DNA from: Oscillospiraceae bacterium
GTDB lineage: Bacteria > Bacillota > Clostridia > Oscillospirales > Ruminococcaceae
Length of the DNA: 64,000 nt
Direction: 5' to 3'
Assembly (NCBI GenBank): GCA_025758045.1
Contig: CP107208.1
Coordinates: 1 to 64,000 of the forward strand
The notes under the pieces were generated by a model. It ran no database searches, had not been told where the DNA came from, and saw only the letters and a program-made list of their open reading frames with translations. Of this stretch, positions 31,842 to 40,475 are shown piece after piece. The position numbers were made by a program, and so were the translations under genes. How positions within the stretch are numbered: the first letter of the stretch is position 1; each line of letters starts with the position of its first letter.

Positions 31842-32907
31842 CTTTATGGCAAAAATGGTATCGGCTCTTTTGGCGGTGGTGCTCAGCACTGCCGCTTTTT
31901 CTGTCACCGCCTTTGCCAGCGGCGGCGAGGAAAGCACGGAGTCCGTGGCTGAACAGGAAACGGCTGGGGATGTTTCTGATCTGCTTTCCGATCTGGCCGG
32001 CAACCAGGTCACGGTATCCGTCACCGAGGATGGTATCCAGTTCAGTTCCGGCGAAAAGGACTCCGGGCAGACCGGCACCGTCACCACGGGCGGCGGCAAT
32101 CTGAATGTCCGCACGGGCGCCGGAATGGATTATACCGCCTTCGCCCAGCTTCCCAACGGAACGACCGTGAAGGTGATCGGCACGGACGGCGACTGGCTGA
32201 AGGTCATCCTGCCGGAAAAGGTCGGCTATGTCTATTCCGGCTACATGACGGTAAGTGACGGCGAGGCTGGTTCCGGGGAAGGTTCTTTCTCTCTGGACAC
32301 GGAAACGCTGGAAAATCTGCTGGGTATGCTGGGCGGCGGTTTGAATGGCGGTGCCGCCCTGACGCCGGACGGGAACCTGTCGCTGATTGACGATATTGGC
32401 AGCCCGACCGCCAGCGGCAAGCAGTTTATTACAGTGGCAACGAAGAACGGCAATGTGTTCTATCTCATTATCGACCGTGACGATGAGGGCGAGGAAACCG
32501 TGCATTTTCTGAACCAGGTGGATGAAGCCGACCTCATGGCGCTTACGGAGGATGGAGAAAAGGCGGAAACACCTATTGTCTGCACCTGTACGGAGAAGTG
32601 CCAGGCCGGAGCGGTCAATACCGCTTGCCCGGTCTGCGTAAAAAATCTTAGTGAATGTGTTGGCACAGAACAGAAAGCTGCGGAGCCCACCGAACCGGAG
32701 AATCCGGAACCCGAAAAGAAAAGCAATACCGGGGCGATCCTGGCGGTGCTGCTGATCCTTGCAGCCGGAGGCGGCGCGGCAGTCTATTTCCTGGTGCTGA
32801 AACCGAAGCAGGGAAAGAAAGTTCCCGCTGATCTGGATGATTTCGACCTGGAGGATGAAGAAGAATATTTGACTGAGGACGAGGAAACGGAGGAAAAGAA
32901 TGAGTAA
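31831..32907 (+). CDS. secreted DUF4366 protein with SH3 domain
   Basis: Start at ATG 31831 (GGAGGG upstream) gives 358 residues beginning MKHNFMAKMVSALLAVVLST, a signal peptide. An SH3b-like domain follows at about 88-135 (GGNLNVRTGAGMDYTAFAQL, GDWLKVILPEKVGYVYSGYM), then the DUF4366 region with TCTEKCQAGAVNTACPVC, and a membrane span at about 302-324 before an acidic tail. It likely binds the cell wall at the mating channel. Overlaps topB by 8 bases. Confidence 0.85.
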   Translation: MKHNFMAKMVSALLAVVLSTAAFSVTAFASGGEESTESVAEQETAGDVSDLLSDLAGNQVTVSVTEDGIQFSSGEKDSGQTGTVTTGGGNLNVRTGAGMDYTAFAQLPNGTTVKVIGTDGDWLKVILPEKVGYVYSGYMTVSDGEAGSGEGSFSLDTETLENLLGMLGGGLNGGAALTPDGNLSLIDDIGSPTASGKQFITVATKNGNVFYLIIDRDDEGEETVHFLNQVDEADLMALTEDGEKAETPIVCTCTEKCQAGAVNTACPVCVKNLSECVGTEQKAAEPTEPENPEPEKKSNTGAILAVLLILAAGGGAAVYFLVLKPKQGKKVPADLDDFDLEDEEEYLTEDEETEEKNE

Positions 32908-34999
32908 ACTGATTATCGCAGAAAAACCGAGTGTGGCAAAATCTATCGCATCGGCCCTGGGTGCTTCATCCAGGGCCGATGGCTTTTATGAGGGCAACGG
33001 TCTTCTCGTATCCTGGTGTGTGGGGCACTTGGTATCCCCGATGGATGCGGGCGGCTATGACGAGCGTTTCAAGAAATGGCGCTATGATGATCTCCCCATT
33101 CTGCCGGAGCCGTTCCGTTATGTGCTGGCGCCTGGCAAGGAGGACGCTTTTGAAAATCTCTGCGCCCTGATGGACCGCCCCGATGTGGATACCATCGTCA
33201 ATGCCTGTGACGCCGGGCGTGAAGGTGAGCTGATCTTCCGTCTGGTGTATGAAATGACCGGCTGCCGCAAGCCGGTCCTCCGTCTCTGGATTTCCTCGAT
33301 GGAGGACAGCGCTATCCGGGAGGGCTTTTCTGATCTGCGCCCCGGCACCGATTATGAAGCCCTGTATCAATCTGCCCTCTGCCGCCAGAAAGCGGATTGG
33401 ATGGTGGGGATCAACGCCACGCGCCTTTTCTCCGTTCTCTATCACCGCACCTTGAATGTGGGCCGTGTTCAGACCCCCACACTGGCAATGCTGGCGGAGC
33501 GTGACGCGAAGATCACGCTGTTTCACAAGGAAAAATATCATCTGCTGCGCTTGGTGCTGGACGGAGCCGAAGCAGTGTCGGAGAAATTCACCGATCCGGC
33601 AGAGGCGGAACAGGCAGCGGCCATGTGCAAGGGTGCGGCCGTCACCTGTACCTCTGTCACGAAGGAACAGAAGAAAGAACAGCCGCCGAAGCTCTATGAT
33701 CTCACCACCTTGCAGAGGGAGGCAAACCGCCTGTTCGGATACACGGCAAAGCAGACCCTTGACTACGCCCAGAGCCTCTACGAAAAGAAGCTGCTGACCT
33801 ATCCCCGCACGGACAGCCGGTATCTGACCTCCGACATGGCGGAAACGGCCTCCTGTGTGATCCACCTGGCGGCAAAGCTGCCGCCCTTTGGTGGCTGCAC
33901 AAACTTCTTCCCGCTGGTGGAGGCCATGATCTCCGACAAAGATGTATCCGACCACCACGCTATCATCCCCACGATGGAGATTGAAAAAACGGATATCAAG
34001 GCTCTGCCTCTGGGAGAACGCAATTTGTTCCTGTTGGTCTGCTGCAAGCTGCTGTGTGCATCGGCGGAGCCGTATGTGTATGAGGCGGTCACGGCCACCT
34101 TTGACTGCGGTGGCCAGTCCTTCACCGCAAAGGGCAAGCGCATCCTCTCCGAAGGTTGGCGGGAGATTGACCGCATTTTCCGTACCTCCCTGAAGGAAAA
34201 AACTGCGGACGGAGACGGCGGCACGCTCCCGGACTTCACCAAAGGGCAGACTTTTGGCGGTGCGGAGGTTGCTGTTACCGAGCATTTTACCCAGCCGCCG
34301 AAGCCCTACTCCGAAGATACCCTCCTGTCCGCTATGGAGAACGCAGGCAAGGAGGATATACCGGACGAAGCCGAGCGAAAAGGTCTTGGCACGCCTGCGA
34401 CCAGGGCGGCTATCATCGAAAAGCTGGTGGCAGCCGGATTTGTGGAGCGCAAGGGCAAGAGCCTGATCCCCACCAAAGCCGGCATCAACCTTGTCACGGT
34501 CCTGCCGGAGCCGCTGACCTCTCCCATGCTGACAGCGGAATGGGAACAGAAATTGACGGATATCGCAAAAGGTAGCACTGCCCCGGATACTTTCATGGAC
34601 GGTATTCGCACGATGGTCCAGGAGATTGTGTCCACCTATTCCTGCATTTCCGAGGACGGCAAAAAGCTGTTTGCCCCGGAGAAGGAAGTGATCGGTACCT
34701 GCCCTCGCTGCGGCCAGCCGGTCTATGAGGGGAAGAAAAACTTTGCCTGTTCGGATCGGTCCTGTGGTTTTGTTCTCTGGAAAAATGACCGCTTCTGGAC
34801 GAGCCGCAAGAAGGAACTGACAAAGAAGATGGCAACGGACCTTCTGAAAAAGGGGCGTACCAATGTCAAGGGAATGTGGTCTGAAAAGAAACAGGCCACT
34901 TATGACGCTGCGGTGATCCTGGATGACACGGGCGGCAAGTACATCAATTTCAAGCTGGAATTTCCGAAAAGAAAGGAAGGTGTCAATGGCAGAAAATAA
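32900..34999 (+). CDS. topB: DNA topoisomerase III
   Basis: 699 residues, a type IA topoisomerase. TOPRIM start KLIIAEKPSVAKSIASALG and NACDAGREGELIFRLVYE; active-site tyrosine near residue 300 in LLTYPRTDSRYLTSD; C-terminal zinc finger CPRCGQPVYEGKKNFACSD near 600. Plasmid and ICE copies like this resolve strands after conjugative replication. Part of the long transfer operon. Confidence 0.95.
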   Translation: MSKLIIAEKPSVAKSIASALGASSRADGFYEGNGLLVSWCVGHLVSPMDAGGYDERFKKWRYDDLPILPEPFRYVLAPGKEDAFENLCALMDRPDVDTIVNACDAGREGELIFRLVYEMTGCRKPVLRLWISSMEDSAIREGFSDLRPGTDYEALYQSALCRQKADWMVGINATRLFSVLYHRTLNVGRVQTPTLAMLAERDAKITLFHKEKYHLLRLVLDGAEAVSEKFTDPAEAEQAAAMCKGAAVTCTSVTKEQKKEQPPKLYDLTTLQREANRLFGYTAKQTLDYAQSLYEKKLLTYPRTDSRYLTSDMAETASCVIHLAAKLPPFGGCTNFFPLVEAMISDKDVSDHHAIIPTMEIEKTDIKALPLGERNLFLLVCCKLLCASAEPYVYEAVTATFDCGGQSFTAKGKRILSEGWREIDRIFRTSLKEKTADGDGGTLPDFTKGQTFGGAEVAVTEHFTQPPKPYSEDTLLSAMENAGKEDIPDEAERKGLGTPATRAAIIEKLVAAGFVERKGKSLIPTKAGINLVTVLPEPLTSPMLTAEWEQKLTDIAKGSTAPDTFMDGIRTMVQEIVSTYSCISEDGKKLFAPEKEVIGTCPRCGQPVYEGKKNFACSDRSCGFVLWKNDRFWTSRKKELTKKMATDLLKKGRTNVKGMWSEKKQATYDAAVILDDTGGKYINFKLEFPKRKEGVNGRK

Positions 35000-35465
35000 G
35001 ACTTTGGAACATTTACCTGAAATGAGGGCGGCGGTGGCTGCCCTCTCCCCGGAGGATCGGGAACTGTTAGCGGCGGTGCAGACCTCGCCCTTCAAGCTGA
35101 CAACACCAGAGCAGTTTAAGGCGTTTGCGGACAACATCGACTATTTCGTATTTGAACCCAATATCCACGATCTGAACGATCTGGGGTGGCGGTATCTGGC
35201 ACAGCACATGGATATGCTGCTGCCACCGGAACTTCTGAAAGCAATCGACCCTGTTCCGTTTGGCAAGTACGCCATGCAGGAGGAACAGGGCCATTTTACG
35301 GAACACGGATATATTTCTCTTTCCGGCGACGAGTGGGTGCATGAACGCCCTGCGGAGCCGGAGAAAAAGCCCTCCATCCGGGAACGGCTGGAACAGGGCA
35401 AGAAGGAATGTGCAGAGAAAAGCAAGGCGCAGCCCCATAAGGAAAAATCTGCGCCGGAGCTGTAA
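34986..35465 (+). CDS. ArdA-related small protein
   Basis: Start at ATG 34986, which overlaps topB by 14 bases and follows GAAAGGAAGG; 159 residues. The middle (YFVFEPNIHDLNDLGWRYL, LPPELLKAIDPVPFGKYAMQ, EEQGHFTEHGYIS) matches the second half of the ArdA fold in the next gene (CYEVYPDIHDYDDLGRYYIE, TFTDQGYV). The tail is KPSIRERLEQGKKECAEK, shared with its neighbours. It may be a partial antirestriction duplicate or a stand-alone ArdA-like partner. Confidence 0.65.
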   Translation: MAENKTLEHLPEMRAAVAALSPEDRELLAAVQTSPFKLTTPEQFKAFADNIDYFVFEPNIHDLNDLGWRYLAQHMDMLLPPELLKAIDPVPFGKYAMQEEQGHFTEHGYISLSGDEWVHERPAEPEKKPSIRERLEQGKKECAEKSKAQPHKEKSAPEL

Positions 35466-35477
35466 GGAGGTGCTGAT

Positions 35478-37304
35478 ATGCCATATTACGATCACAACAA
35501 GGATTATCCCTTTGCCGCTTTTATCACCAATCTTGGGAAATATAACGAGGGCGAGCTTGTGGGCGAGTGGGTGAAGTTTCCCACCACCGCCGAGGAATTG
35601 AAGGAAGTGTTTAAGCGGATCGGGATCGGCCAGAAGGATGACTTCGGCCAGCCCTATGAGGAATGGTTCATCACGGACTATGACTGCTATGTGGACGGTC
35701 TTTACAGTAAGCTGGGTGAATATGAGAGTCTGGACGAGCTGAATTATCTGGCGTCGAAGCTGGATGAAATGAGCGAAAGCGAATACGCACAGTTTCAGGC
35801 CGGTATGGAAATGGGCGACCATTGCGGCAGCCTGCAGGAGATCATCAACCTCACCGAAAATCTGGACTGTTATGAGGTTTACCCCGATATCCATGACTAT
35901 GACGATCTGGGCCGCTATTACATCGAAGAACTGGACGTTATGCAGGTGCCAGAGCATTTGCAGAATTACATCGATTATGAGGCCTACGGCCGGGACGTTG
36001 CGTTGGAGGAAAACGGCACCTTCACGGATCAGGGCTATGTGCGTGATACGGGTGACAGTTTCCATGAGTATTACGACGGTGAGCGCGGCAGTATCCCCGA
36101 CGAGTACCGGGTGATGACCTTCCAGGATGATCTTCCCGAAGAAGAAAAATCCGAGTGGGCCATGGATATCGCCTTTGACATGGACGAGTTTTTCCGTCAG
36201 AACGATCCGCAGTATGCGGCGGAGCACCCGGAGACGCACGCCGCAAAGGAAGAACTGTATGAAAATCTGATGGCCGGACGCATTTCCGCTTTGGATGAAA
36301 AGCTGGCAGCACTGGGGCAGACGCAGGAGGACTATCTTCCTTCGGAGATTGAAAAGTTCAAGGATGCCACGTGCTATGAGGAATTTCTTGATTTTGATCC
36401 GACGGAGGTCAAGGCCGCTTTGGATGACCCGGAGAAGTCCCATGCGGATGAAATGCTGTCCGCTGCGGAGAAGGTTGCCTCGGAAAAGATGACTGTGCTT
36501 GTAGTGGAGCCTATGAAGGAACCCTATGTGAAGGAGATTGACCCCGATCTCCATTCCCTGCAGGCGGAGGTCGGCGGAGACATTGGCGCAACTTATCCCT
36601 ATTCTGACCCGGTGGCGCTGGTTTGCAATGATGAAGGAAAGCTCATAGGGCTTGACCTGAACCGTGGGCTGCGGGATGAAAATGGAGAAATTTATGATAT
36701 CGTAGCAGGGACTTTCCTGGTGGTTGGACTTGGTGAGGAAGATTTTGCCTCCCTGTCCCCGGAACTGATTCAGAAATACACGGAACAGTTCAAAACGCCG
36801 GAACGATTTATGCAGATCAATGGCAATATCGTTGTTCTTCCTGTCCCAGCAGAGAAGCAAGACCTCGCTTACCTGCCAGACCGTTTTGAGACCGGCGAGC
36901 GCATCCAAACGCCCAGGGGCAGCTTTCAGGTGACGGCTATGAGCCGGGAGCAGATGGAGGCGGCCGGTTACGGCGTCCACCATATTTCCGATGATGGAAA
37001 GTATCTTATCATGGGAAACGGCACACGGGCCTTTGCCGTGGCAGCGGAACAGCCGGAAAAGGACAATCCTCTCCGCACCGCTGAAATGACGCTGGAGGAT
37101 GACTACGGCATGATCGACGGCGTTATCAACAACGGCAGACGCGGCGAAGACTTGGAAAAAGCCCAGGAGTATGCAGAGCGGACAACGCCAGAGAAGTCTT
37201 CCATCCGTGAGCGGTTGGAGGACGCCAAACGGGAATGTGCCGAGCATAAGCCCCAGGAGGGCAAAAAGCCTGGCCGTGATGTGCCGGAGCATGACTGCCT
37301 ATGA
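35478..37304 (+). CDS. ardA: antirestriction ArdA fused to DUF3846 and a DUF4316-like tail
   Basis: 608 residues, about 3.5 times a normal ArdA (~170). Residues 1-200 are ArdA (FAAFITNLGKYNEGELVGEW, EWFITDYDCYV, NYLASKLDEMSESEY), an acidic DNA mimic of type I restriction enzymes. Residues 210-337 are helical and acidic. Residues 338-455 are DUF3846 (VLVVEPMKEPYVKEID, VGGDIGATYPYSDPVALVCN). The end (YLPDRFETGERIQTPRGSF, HHISDDGKYLIMGNGTRAFA) resembles the tail of DUF4316-type ICE proteins. All parts are acidic. Confidence 0.85.
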   Translation: MPYYDHNKDYPFAAFITNLGKYNEGELVGEWVKFPTTAEELKEVFKRIGIGQKDDFGQPYEEWFITDYDCYVDGLYSKLGEYESLDELNYLASKLDEMSESEYAQFQAGMEMGDHCGSLQEIINLTENLDCYEVYPDIHDYDDLGRYYIEELDVMQVPEHLQNYIDYEAYGRDVALEENGTFTDQGYVRDTGDSFHEYYDGERGSIPDEYRVMTFQDDLPEEEKSEWAMDIAFDMDEFFRQNDPQYAAEHPETHAAKEELYENLMAGRISALDEKLAALGQTQEDYLPSEIEKFKDATCYEEFLDFDPTEVKAALDDPEKSHADEMLSAAEKVASEKMTVLVVEPMKEPYVKEIDPDLHSLQAEVGGDIGATYPYSDPVALVCNDEGKLIGLDLNRGLRDENGEIYDIVAGTFLVVGLGEEDFASLSPELIQKYTEQFKTPERFMQINGNIVVLPVPAEKQDLAYLPDRFETGERIQTPRGSFQVTAMSREQMEAAGYGVHHISDDGKYLIMGNGTRAFAVAAEQPEKDNPLRTAEMTLEDDYGMIDGVINNGRRGEDLEKAQEYAERTTPEKSSIRERLEDAKRECAEHKPQEGKKPGRDVPEHDCL

Positions 37305-37498
37305 GCCGAAGCAAGAAGTGGAGGCTGGAATGGGCGTTCTTCCTGGGTGAGAACGGCAGGCGGCAGTATAACCATATCTGTAAAAAATGTGTTCACGGCT
37401 GCAAGCAGAGTTTCCGGGCGTGTCTGGTCGCTTGTCCGCATTACAATTCCAAACGGTCTAAAATATGTGAAGATAAGGGTGGAAAAACCGCAGAATAA
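37301..37498 (+). CDS. small cysteine-rich protein
   Basis: 65 residues starting at ATG 37301 in an ATGA overlap with the ArdA gene. Basic, with CKKCVHGCKQSFRACLVACP, six cysteines in pairs, suggesting metal binding. Last gene of the plus-strand transfer operon. No family name recognised. Confidence 0.55.
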   Translation: MSRSKKWRLEWAFFLGENGRRQYNHICKKCVHGCKQSFRACLVACPHYNSKRSKICEDKGGKTAE

Positions 37499-37952
37499 TT
37501 CCCTGTATTCATATTTTCAAAGGGAGCCTTTATGATTTCTCATGTGTCGGTCTGCTTGCTGGCACATAGAGAAAATGGCTCGATTCCAAACACTTTCTGA
37601 TACACAAAACGGGAGTACAGCTTTTCGGTTCATCCGATTGGCTGTACTCCTGCTTTTTCTTTTTGCTATCATCAAATTACTTTAACACGGTTCTGTTGTT
37701 TGAACAGGGGTACAAATTGTACCTCCGTTCAAAAGGAATTTCCATAGTATTTTCTCATTAGGATTGGATAGGAAAGGATGGATAGCCACCGTAGTAGGCG
37801 TTGTGGGAATGTGCGTAAACTGTCAAGATTGCGAGGCTGTGGGAAAGCTGTTTGCAGACCTGTGGGAAAAGGCTTGTCTTTTTCCATTAGGTTGTGAATG
37901 GCTTTTCCATCGGCACGAGCGGCAGTTTTCCATATTTCCATAACGCAAAAAA
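37499..37952. other. intergenic region between transfer and mobilization operons
   Basis: 454 bases with no supportable gene. It holds the transfer-operon terminator (37612-37665). The minus-strand 144-codon frame here has no family resemblance or ribosome site and is not accepted. Confidence 0.6.
37612..37665 (+). terminator. terminator of the ICE-B transfer operon
   Basis: GGAGTACAGC (37612-37621) pairs perfectly with GCTGTACTCC (37641-37650), followed by a T-rich run. Confidence 0.8.
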
Positions 37953-38285
37953 TCATCCAACGATCAGCCGGTACACCGTCAGCGGCACATACCATACCGC
38001 CACAATCAACCGCCATGCCAGAACGAAACCGCCTATCACGCCGCCGATAATAAAGTTCAATGCAAACAGGGCGATCCCTCCACCCAGGGAGCCGCCGCCC
38101 GGCACGATCCAGAGGCACATCCGATGGAGGCCAAACGGCAGCCCGCAGAGTATCCAGAGCCATACATAGTCAAGCTCTCCGTTCTTCACGCAGGCAGATT
38201 TGAAGATACAATACAGGATCAGCGCCACGATTACGGGCAGTACACTTTTGAAGAAAAATGCTTTGATTGCTTCGCTTCTTGTCAT
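37953..38285 (-). CDS. DUF6050-family membrane protein
   Basis: ATG 38285 with GGAAGGAGG upstream gives 110 residues and four hydrophobic segments (SVLPVIVALILYCIFKSA, YVWLWILCGLPFGLHRMCLW, GGIALFALNFIIGGVIGGFV, WYVPLTVYRLIVG). It fits the DUF6050 family associated with mobilization regions. Encoded 70 bases after the relaxase gene. Function unknown. Confidence 0.65.
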   Translation of the reverse strand: MTRSEAIKAFFFKSVLPVIVALILYCIFKSACVKNGELDYVWLWILCGLPFGLHRMCLWIVPGGGSLGGGIALFALNFIIGGVIGGFVLAWRLIVAVWYVPLTVYRLIVG

Positions 38286-38356
38286 CGGTAAAACCTCCTT
38301 CCGCAGTTCCATTATACAGGATGCCGGGAGCTGCGCCCAGTGTCTTTCAGAGAAAA

Positions 38357-39700
38357 TTATTCCAGCTCATGCCGCCGCTGTTGTTCCTGTTCCTTTGGAA
38401 CGGCCAGCAGCACATCCACATTCTGCTTGACGGTATCGTATTCCTGGGCTTCGGTTCTTGCGGTTTTGTACTCCGTAAGGAGCCGTTCCTTTTCTGCGTT
38501 GAGATTAGCAAGCTCCGTTTTCATGCTTTCCGTTGTCGGCAGCGGCACAGCCCCCAGCCGTTTCAATTCTCTGGCGGCTGCTTCAAAAAGGATGATCTCG
38601 CTCTCATGCCCCCGCAGAAACTTTTCTTTGTCATTTGATTTGCGGTATCGGTCATAGAGCGGTTTTAGCTGACGGTAAGTTCCGGCGTGCTTCATCACAA
38701 GGGCAAGTTCGGTGCTTCTGCTTTCTACCCGCTTGATCTCTGCATGAGCGGTATCTCTCCGTGCGGATAATGCGGCCAGTTTACTTTCCAGTTCTCCATA
38801 GTTGCTTATCCCGTGCTCGGTCAGGAAATTCATGGTCTTGGCGGCCTGTTTCAGATTGTTCAGCTTCGCCCAATGGGTAAAGCCTGCGCTCTGCTGCGCC
38901 TTGATGTTGTTCTGAATATCAATGAGCAGGCTGATCTTTCCGTTCTGCGGTTTCGGCTGGTGGGAAGGTCTGGAACGTCCGGCAATCCGGGCGGCAAGGG
39001 CTTCTTCGGTGTAGTCCACACCCAGGGTTTTCAGACGGGTGAATCGTTCCTGATCCGGCGCTCTGGCGGAGATATATTTGCCCCGCTTGATCTCATAGCC
39101 TTCTCTCTGCAGGCGATGAAGCAGTTCTTCTAAATCGGAACAGGCTGGCAGGAGTCGGTCGATGGCCGCTTTCAGCTTTGCCTTATAGCTGGTGCCGTTC
39201 TGCGCAGCCTGATGTTCAATATAGCTCTTGCCCTTGTCCTGTCCGGGGATGATGACAGACAGACCGTGTTCCTTGCAAAGCCGGTCGGAGGTGCGGCGGA
39301 TATAGTGATAACTCCGCTTGTTGGAATGATAGTGCTTGTGATCCGTAAAGCTGACCGCATTGAAAATCAGGTGGTTATGAACATGATCTTTGTCTATATG
39401 GGTGGTAAGTACAAATTCATACTTGCCGCCCAGGATTTCTTTTGCAAGCTCCATGCCGATCTCATGGGCCTGTTCCGGCGTAACCTCCCCAGGCTGAAAG
39501 GCTTGGATCAGGTGACGCCCCAGGTTCGTTCCCTTGTCGATGGCATGGCGGCGGGTCCAGGAAAATTCGATATCCGCAGTTTCGGCGGCACAGCCATAGG
39601 AAGAAACAAGCAGCTTTCCGTCCGTCTTTTCCGGGTTACAGATATAGTCAATGGCGGCTTTCAGCGTTGACTTGATAGGATGTGTCTTTGTAACTGCCAT
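38357..39700 (-). CDS. relaxase/mobilization nuclease (MOBP, VirD2-like)
   Basis: 447 residues. Opening AVTKTHPIKSTLKAAIDYIC, an active-site tyrosine probably in the first 30 residues, and the three-histidine metal site THIDKDHVHNHLIFN (near residue 100). NPEKTDGKLLVSSYGC is typical of Tn1549-like relaxases. C-terminal half is coiled coil. It nicks ICE-B oriT. Overlaps MobC by 40 bases. Confidence 0.93.
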   Translation of the reverse strand: MAVTKTHPIKSTLKAAIDYICNPEKTDGKLLVSSYGCAAETADIEFSWTRRHAIDKGTNLGRHLIQAFQPGEVTPEQAHEIGMELAKEILGGKYEFVLTTHIDKDHVHNHLIFNAVSFTDHKHYHSNKRSYHYIRRTSDRLCKEHGLSVIIPGQDKGKSYIEHQAAQNGTSYKAKLKAAIDRLLPACSDLEELLHRLQREGYEIKRGKYISARAPDQERFTRLKTLGVDYTEEALAARIAGRSRPSHQPKPQNGKISLLIDIQNNIKAQQSAGFTHWAKLNNLKQAAKTMNFLTEHGISNYGELESKLAALSARRDTAHAEIKRVESRSTELALVMKHAGTYRQLKPLYDRYRKSNDKEKFLRGHESEIILFEAAARELKRLGAVPLPTTESMKTELANLNAEKERLLTEYKTARTEAQEYDTVKQNVDVLLAVPKEQEQQRRHELE

Positions 39701-39990
39701 ATCTCATCCAGCCTTTCCCGTATCTCGTCAATGTCGGCCTGATACGCAGGACCTCCGGCGTTGATCCGCTTGGCAATCTGGTTGATATTCCGACCAATGG
39801 CGGAAAGCTCTTTGGTAAATGCCTTGATATCTGCGGTGTCCGTATAGATGATATATCCGTCAATCGCCATCTTGCGGAGGTAAGCGCCATATCTGCGTGT
39901 GGGTAACTGGCTCATTTTTTCGTCTATGAGCCGTTTTTCGTCCTCCGTGACATAGAATTTTATTTGAATATTTCGCTTTCGGTTTGCCAT
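39661..39990 (-). CDS. mobC: MobC-like relaxosome protein
   Basis: ATG 39990 gives 109 residues. Ribbon-helix-helix-type start (KRNIQIKFYVTEDEKRLIDE) and the MobC motif ELSAIGRNINQIAKRINAGG near residue 67. It helps the relaxase bind oriT. The probable oriT lies directly upstream (40037-40099). Confidence 0.88.
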   Translation of the reverse strand: MANRKRNIQIKFYVTEDEKRLIDEKMSQLPTRRYGAYLRKMAIDGYIIYTDTADIKAFTKELSAIGRNINQIAKRINAGGPAYQADIDEIRERLDEIWQLQRHILSSQR

Positions 39991-40036
39991 GCGCCGCCTC
40001 CGTTCTTTATAAGGGTTTGGGACTATCCCAACAAGC

Positions 40037-40099
40037 AATTTTGAATTTTCGGGTAAGGGACCTGAAAATCTCAAAATTCGCAAGCGGGTACTCGCTTGC
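40037..40099. other. candidate oriT of ICE-B
   Basis: AATTTTGAATTTTC (40037-40050) pairs with GAAAATCTCAAAATT (40064-40078), one bulge, followed at once by GCAAGCG (40080-40086) and CGCTTGC (40093-40099). Such an inverted repeat plus short hairpin just upstream of mobC and relaxase is where oriT lies in MOBP elements. The nick site cannot be placed by eye. Confidence 0.55.
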
Positions 40100-40222
40100 T
40101 GTGCTTGCTACCGTATCTTATCCCTACTTATAAAGCGTTGCGGAAGCCCCAAAATGCCCGCAAAATAAGAAAAACAGAGGATGTTCAGACACCCTCCGTT
40201 TCTTCATTCGGCTTTTCAATTT

Positions 40223-40348
40223 TTAAGGCCCCGTCACAATGTTCACCTTTTCGGCTAAATCTTTTCGTGCAAGGTTCTTCGCCTTCCGTGCTTCTTTTAC
40301 ATCCGCACCGAAGGTTTCAAAGCCAGGGCAGTCTTTAACTTTTGCCAT
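40223..40348 (-). pseudogene. truncated XRE regulator (paralogue of 10539)
   Basis: From ATG 40348 the minus strand reads MAKVKDCPGFETFGADVKEA, then RKAKNLARKDLAEKVNIVTG and a stop at 40223. The first 36 residues are nearly identical to the regulator at 10539, and the leader is also conserved (GGGTGATGTT before ATG). The HTH is cut after its second helix and the remaining 80 residues are missing, so it cannot bind DNA. The junction with the mobilization region is near 40235. Confidence 0.85.
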
Positions 40349-40446
40349 TCAACATCACCCATATACATTCTATATTTCATAGTTTGCACATGGAATGATG
40401 CTATATGCTTCTTATCTACATTTTATAATTCAACATAAAATCAGAC

Positions 40447-40472
40447 GAGCGCCAGAGTAAACTCTGGCGCTC
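40447..40472. terminator. bidirectional terminator at end of AraC gene
   Basis: GAGCGCCAGAGT and ACTCTGGCGCTC form a perfect 12-bp stem with a two-base loop, with T-rich sequence on both sides. Confidence 0.85.
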
Positions 40473-40475
40473 ATT

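Noticed and set aside
32966..35137. 723-codon open frame antisense to topB
   Set aside because: The plus strand is an unmistakable topoisomerase III; the antisense frame has no family features.
35067..37292. 741-codon open frame antisense to the ArdA fusion gene
   Set aside because: It mirrors the codon bias of the real gene (GC-rich third positions), is leucine/valine/histidine-rich with no domain, and has no ribosome site.
37729..38163. 144-codon minus-strand frame
   Set aside because: Overlaps the DUF6050 gene in another frame and extends into non-coding sequence; no start signal.
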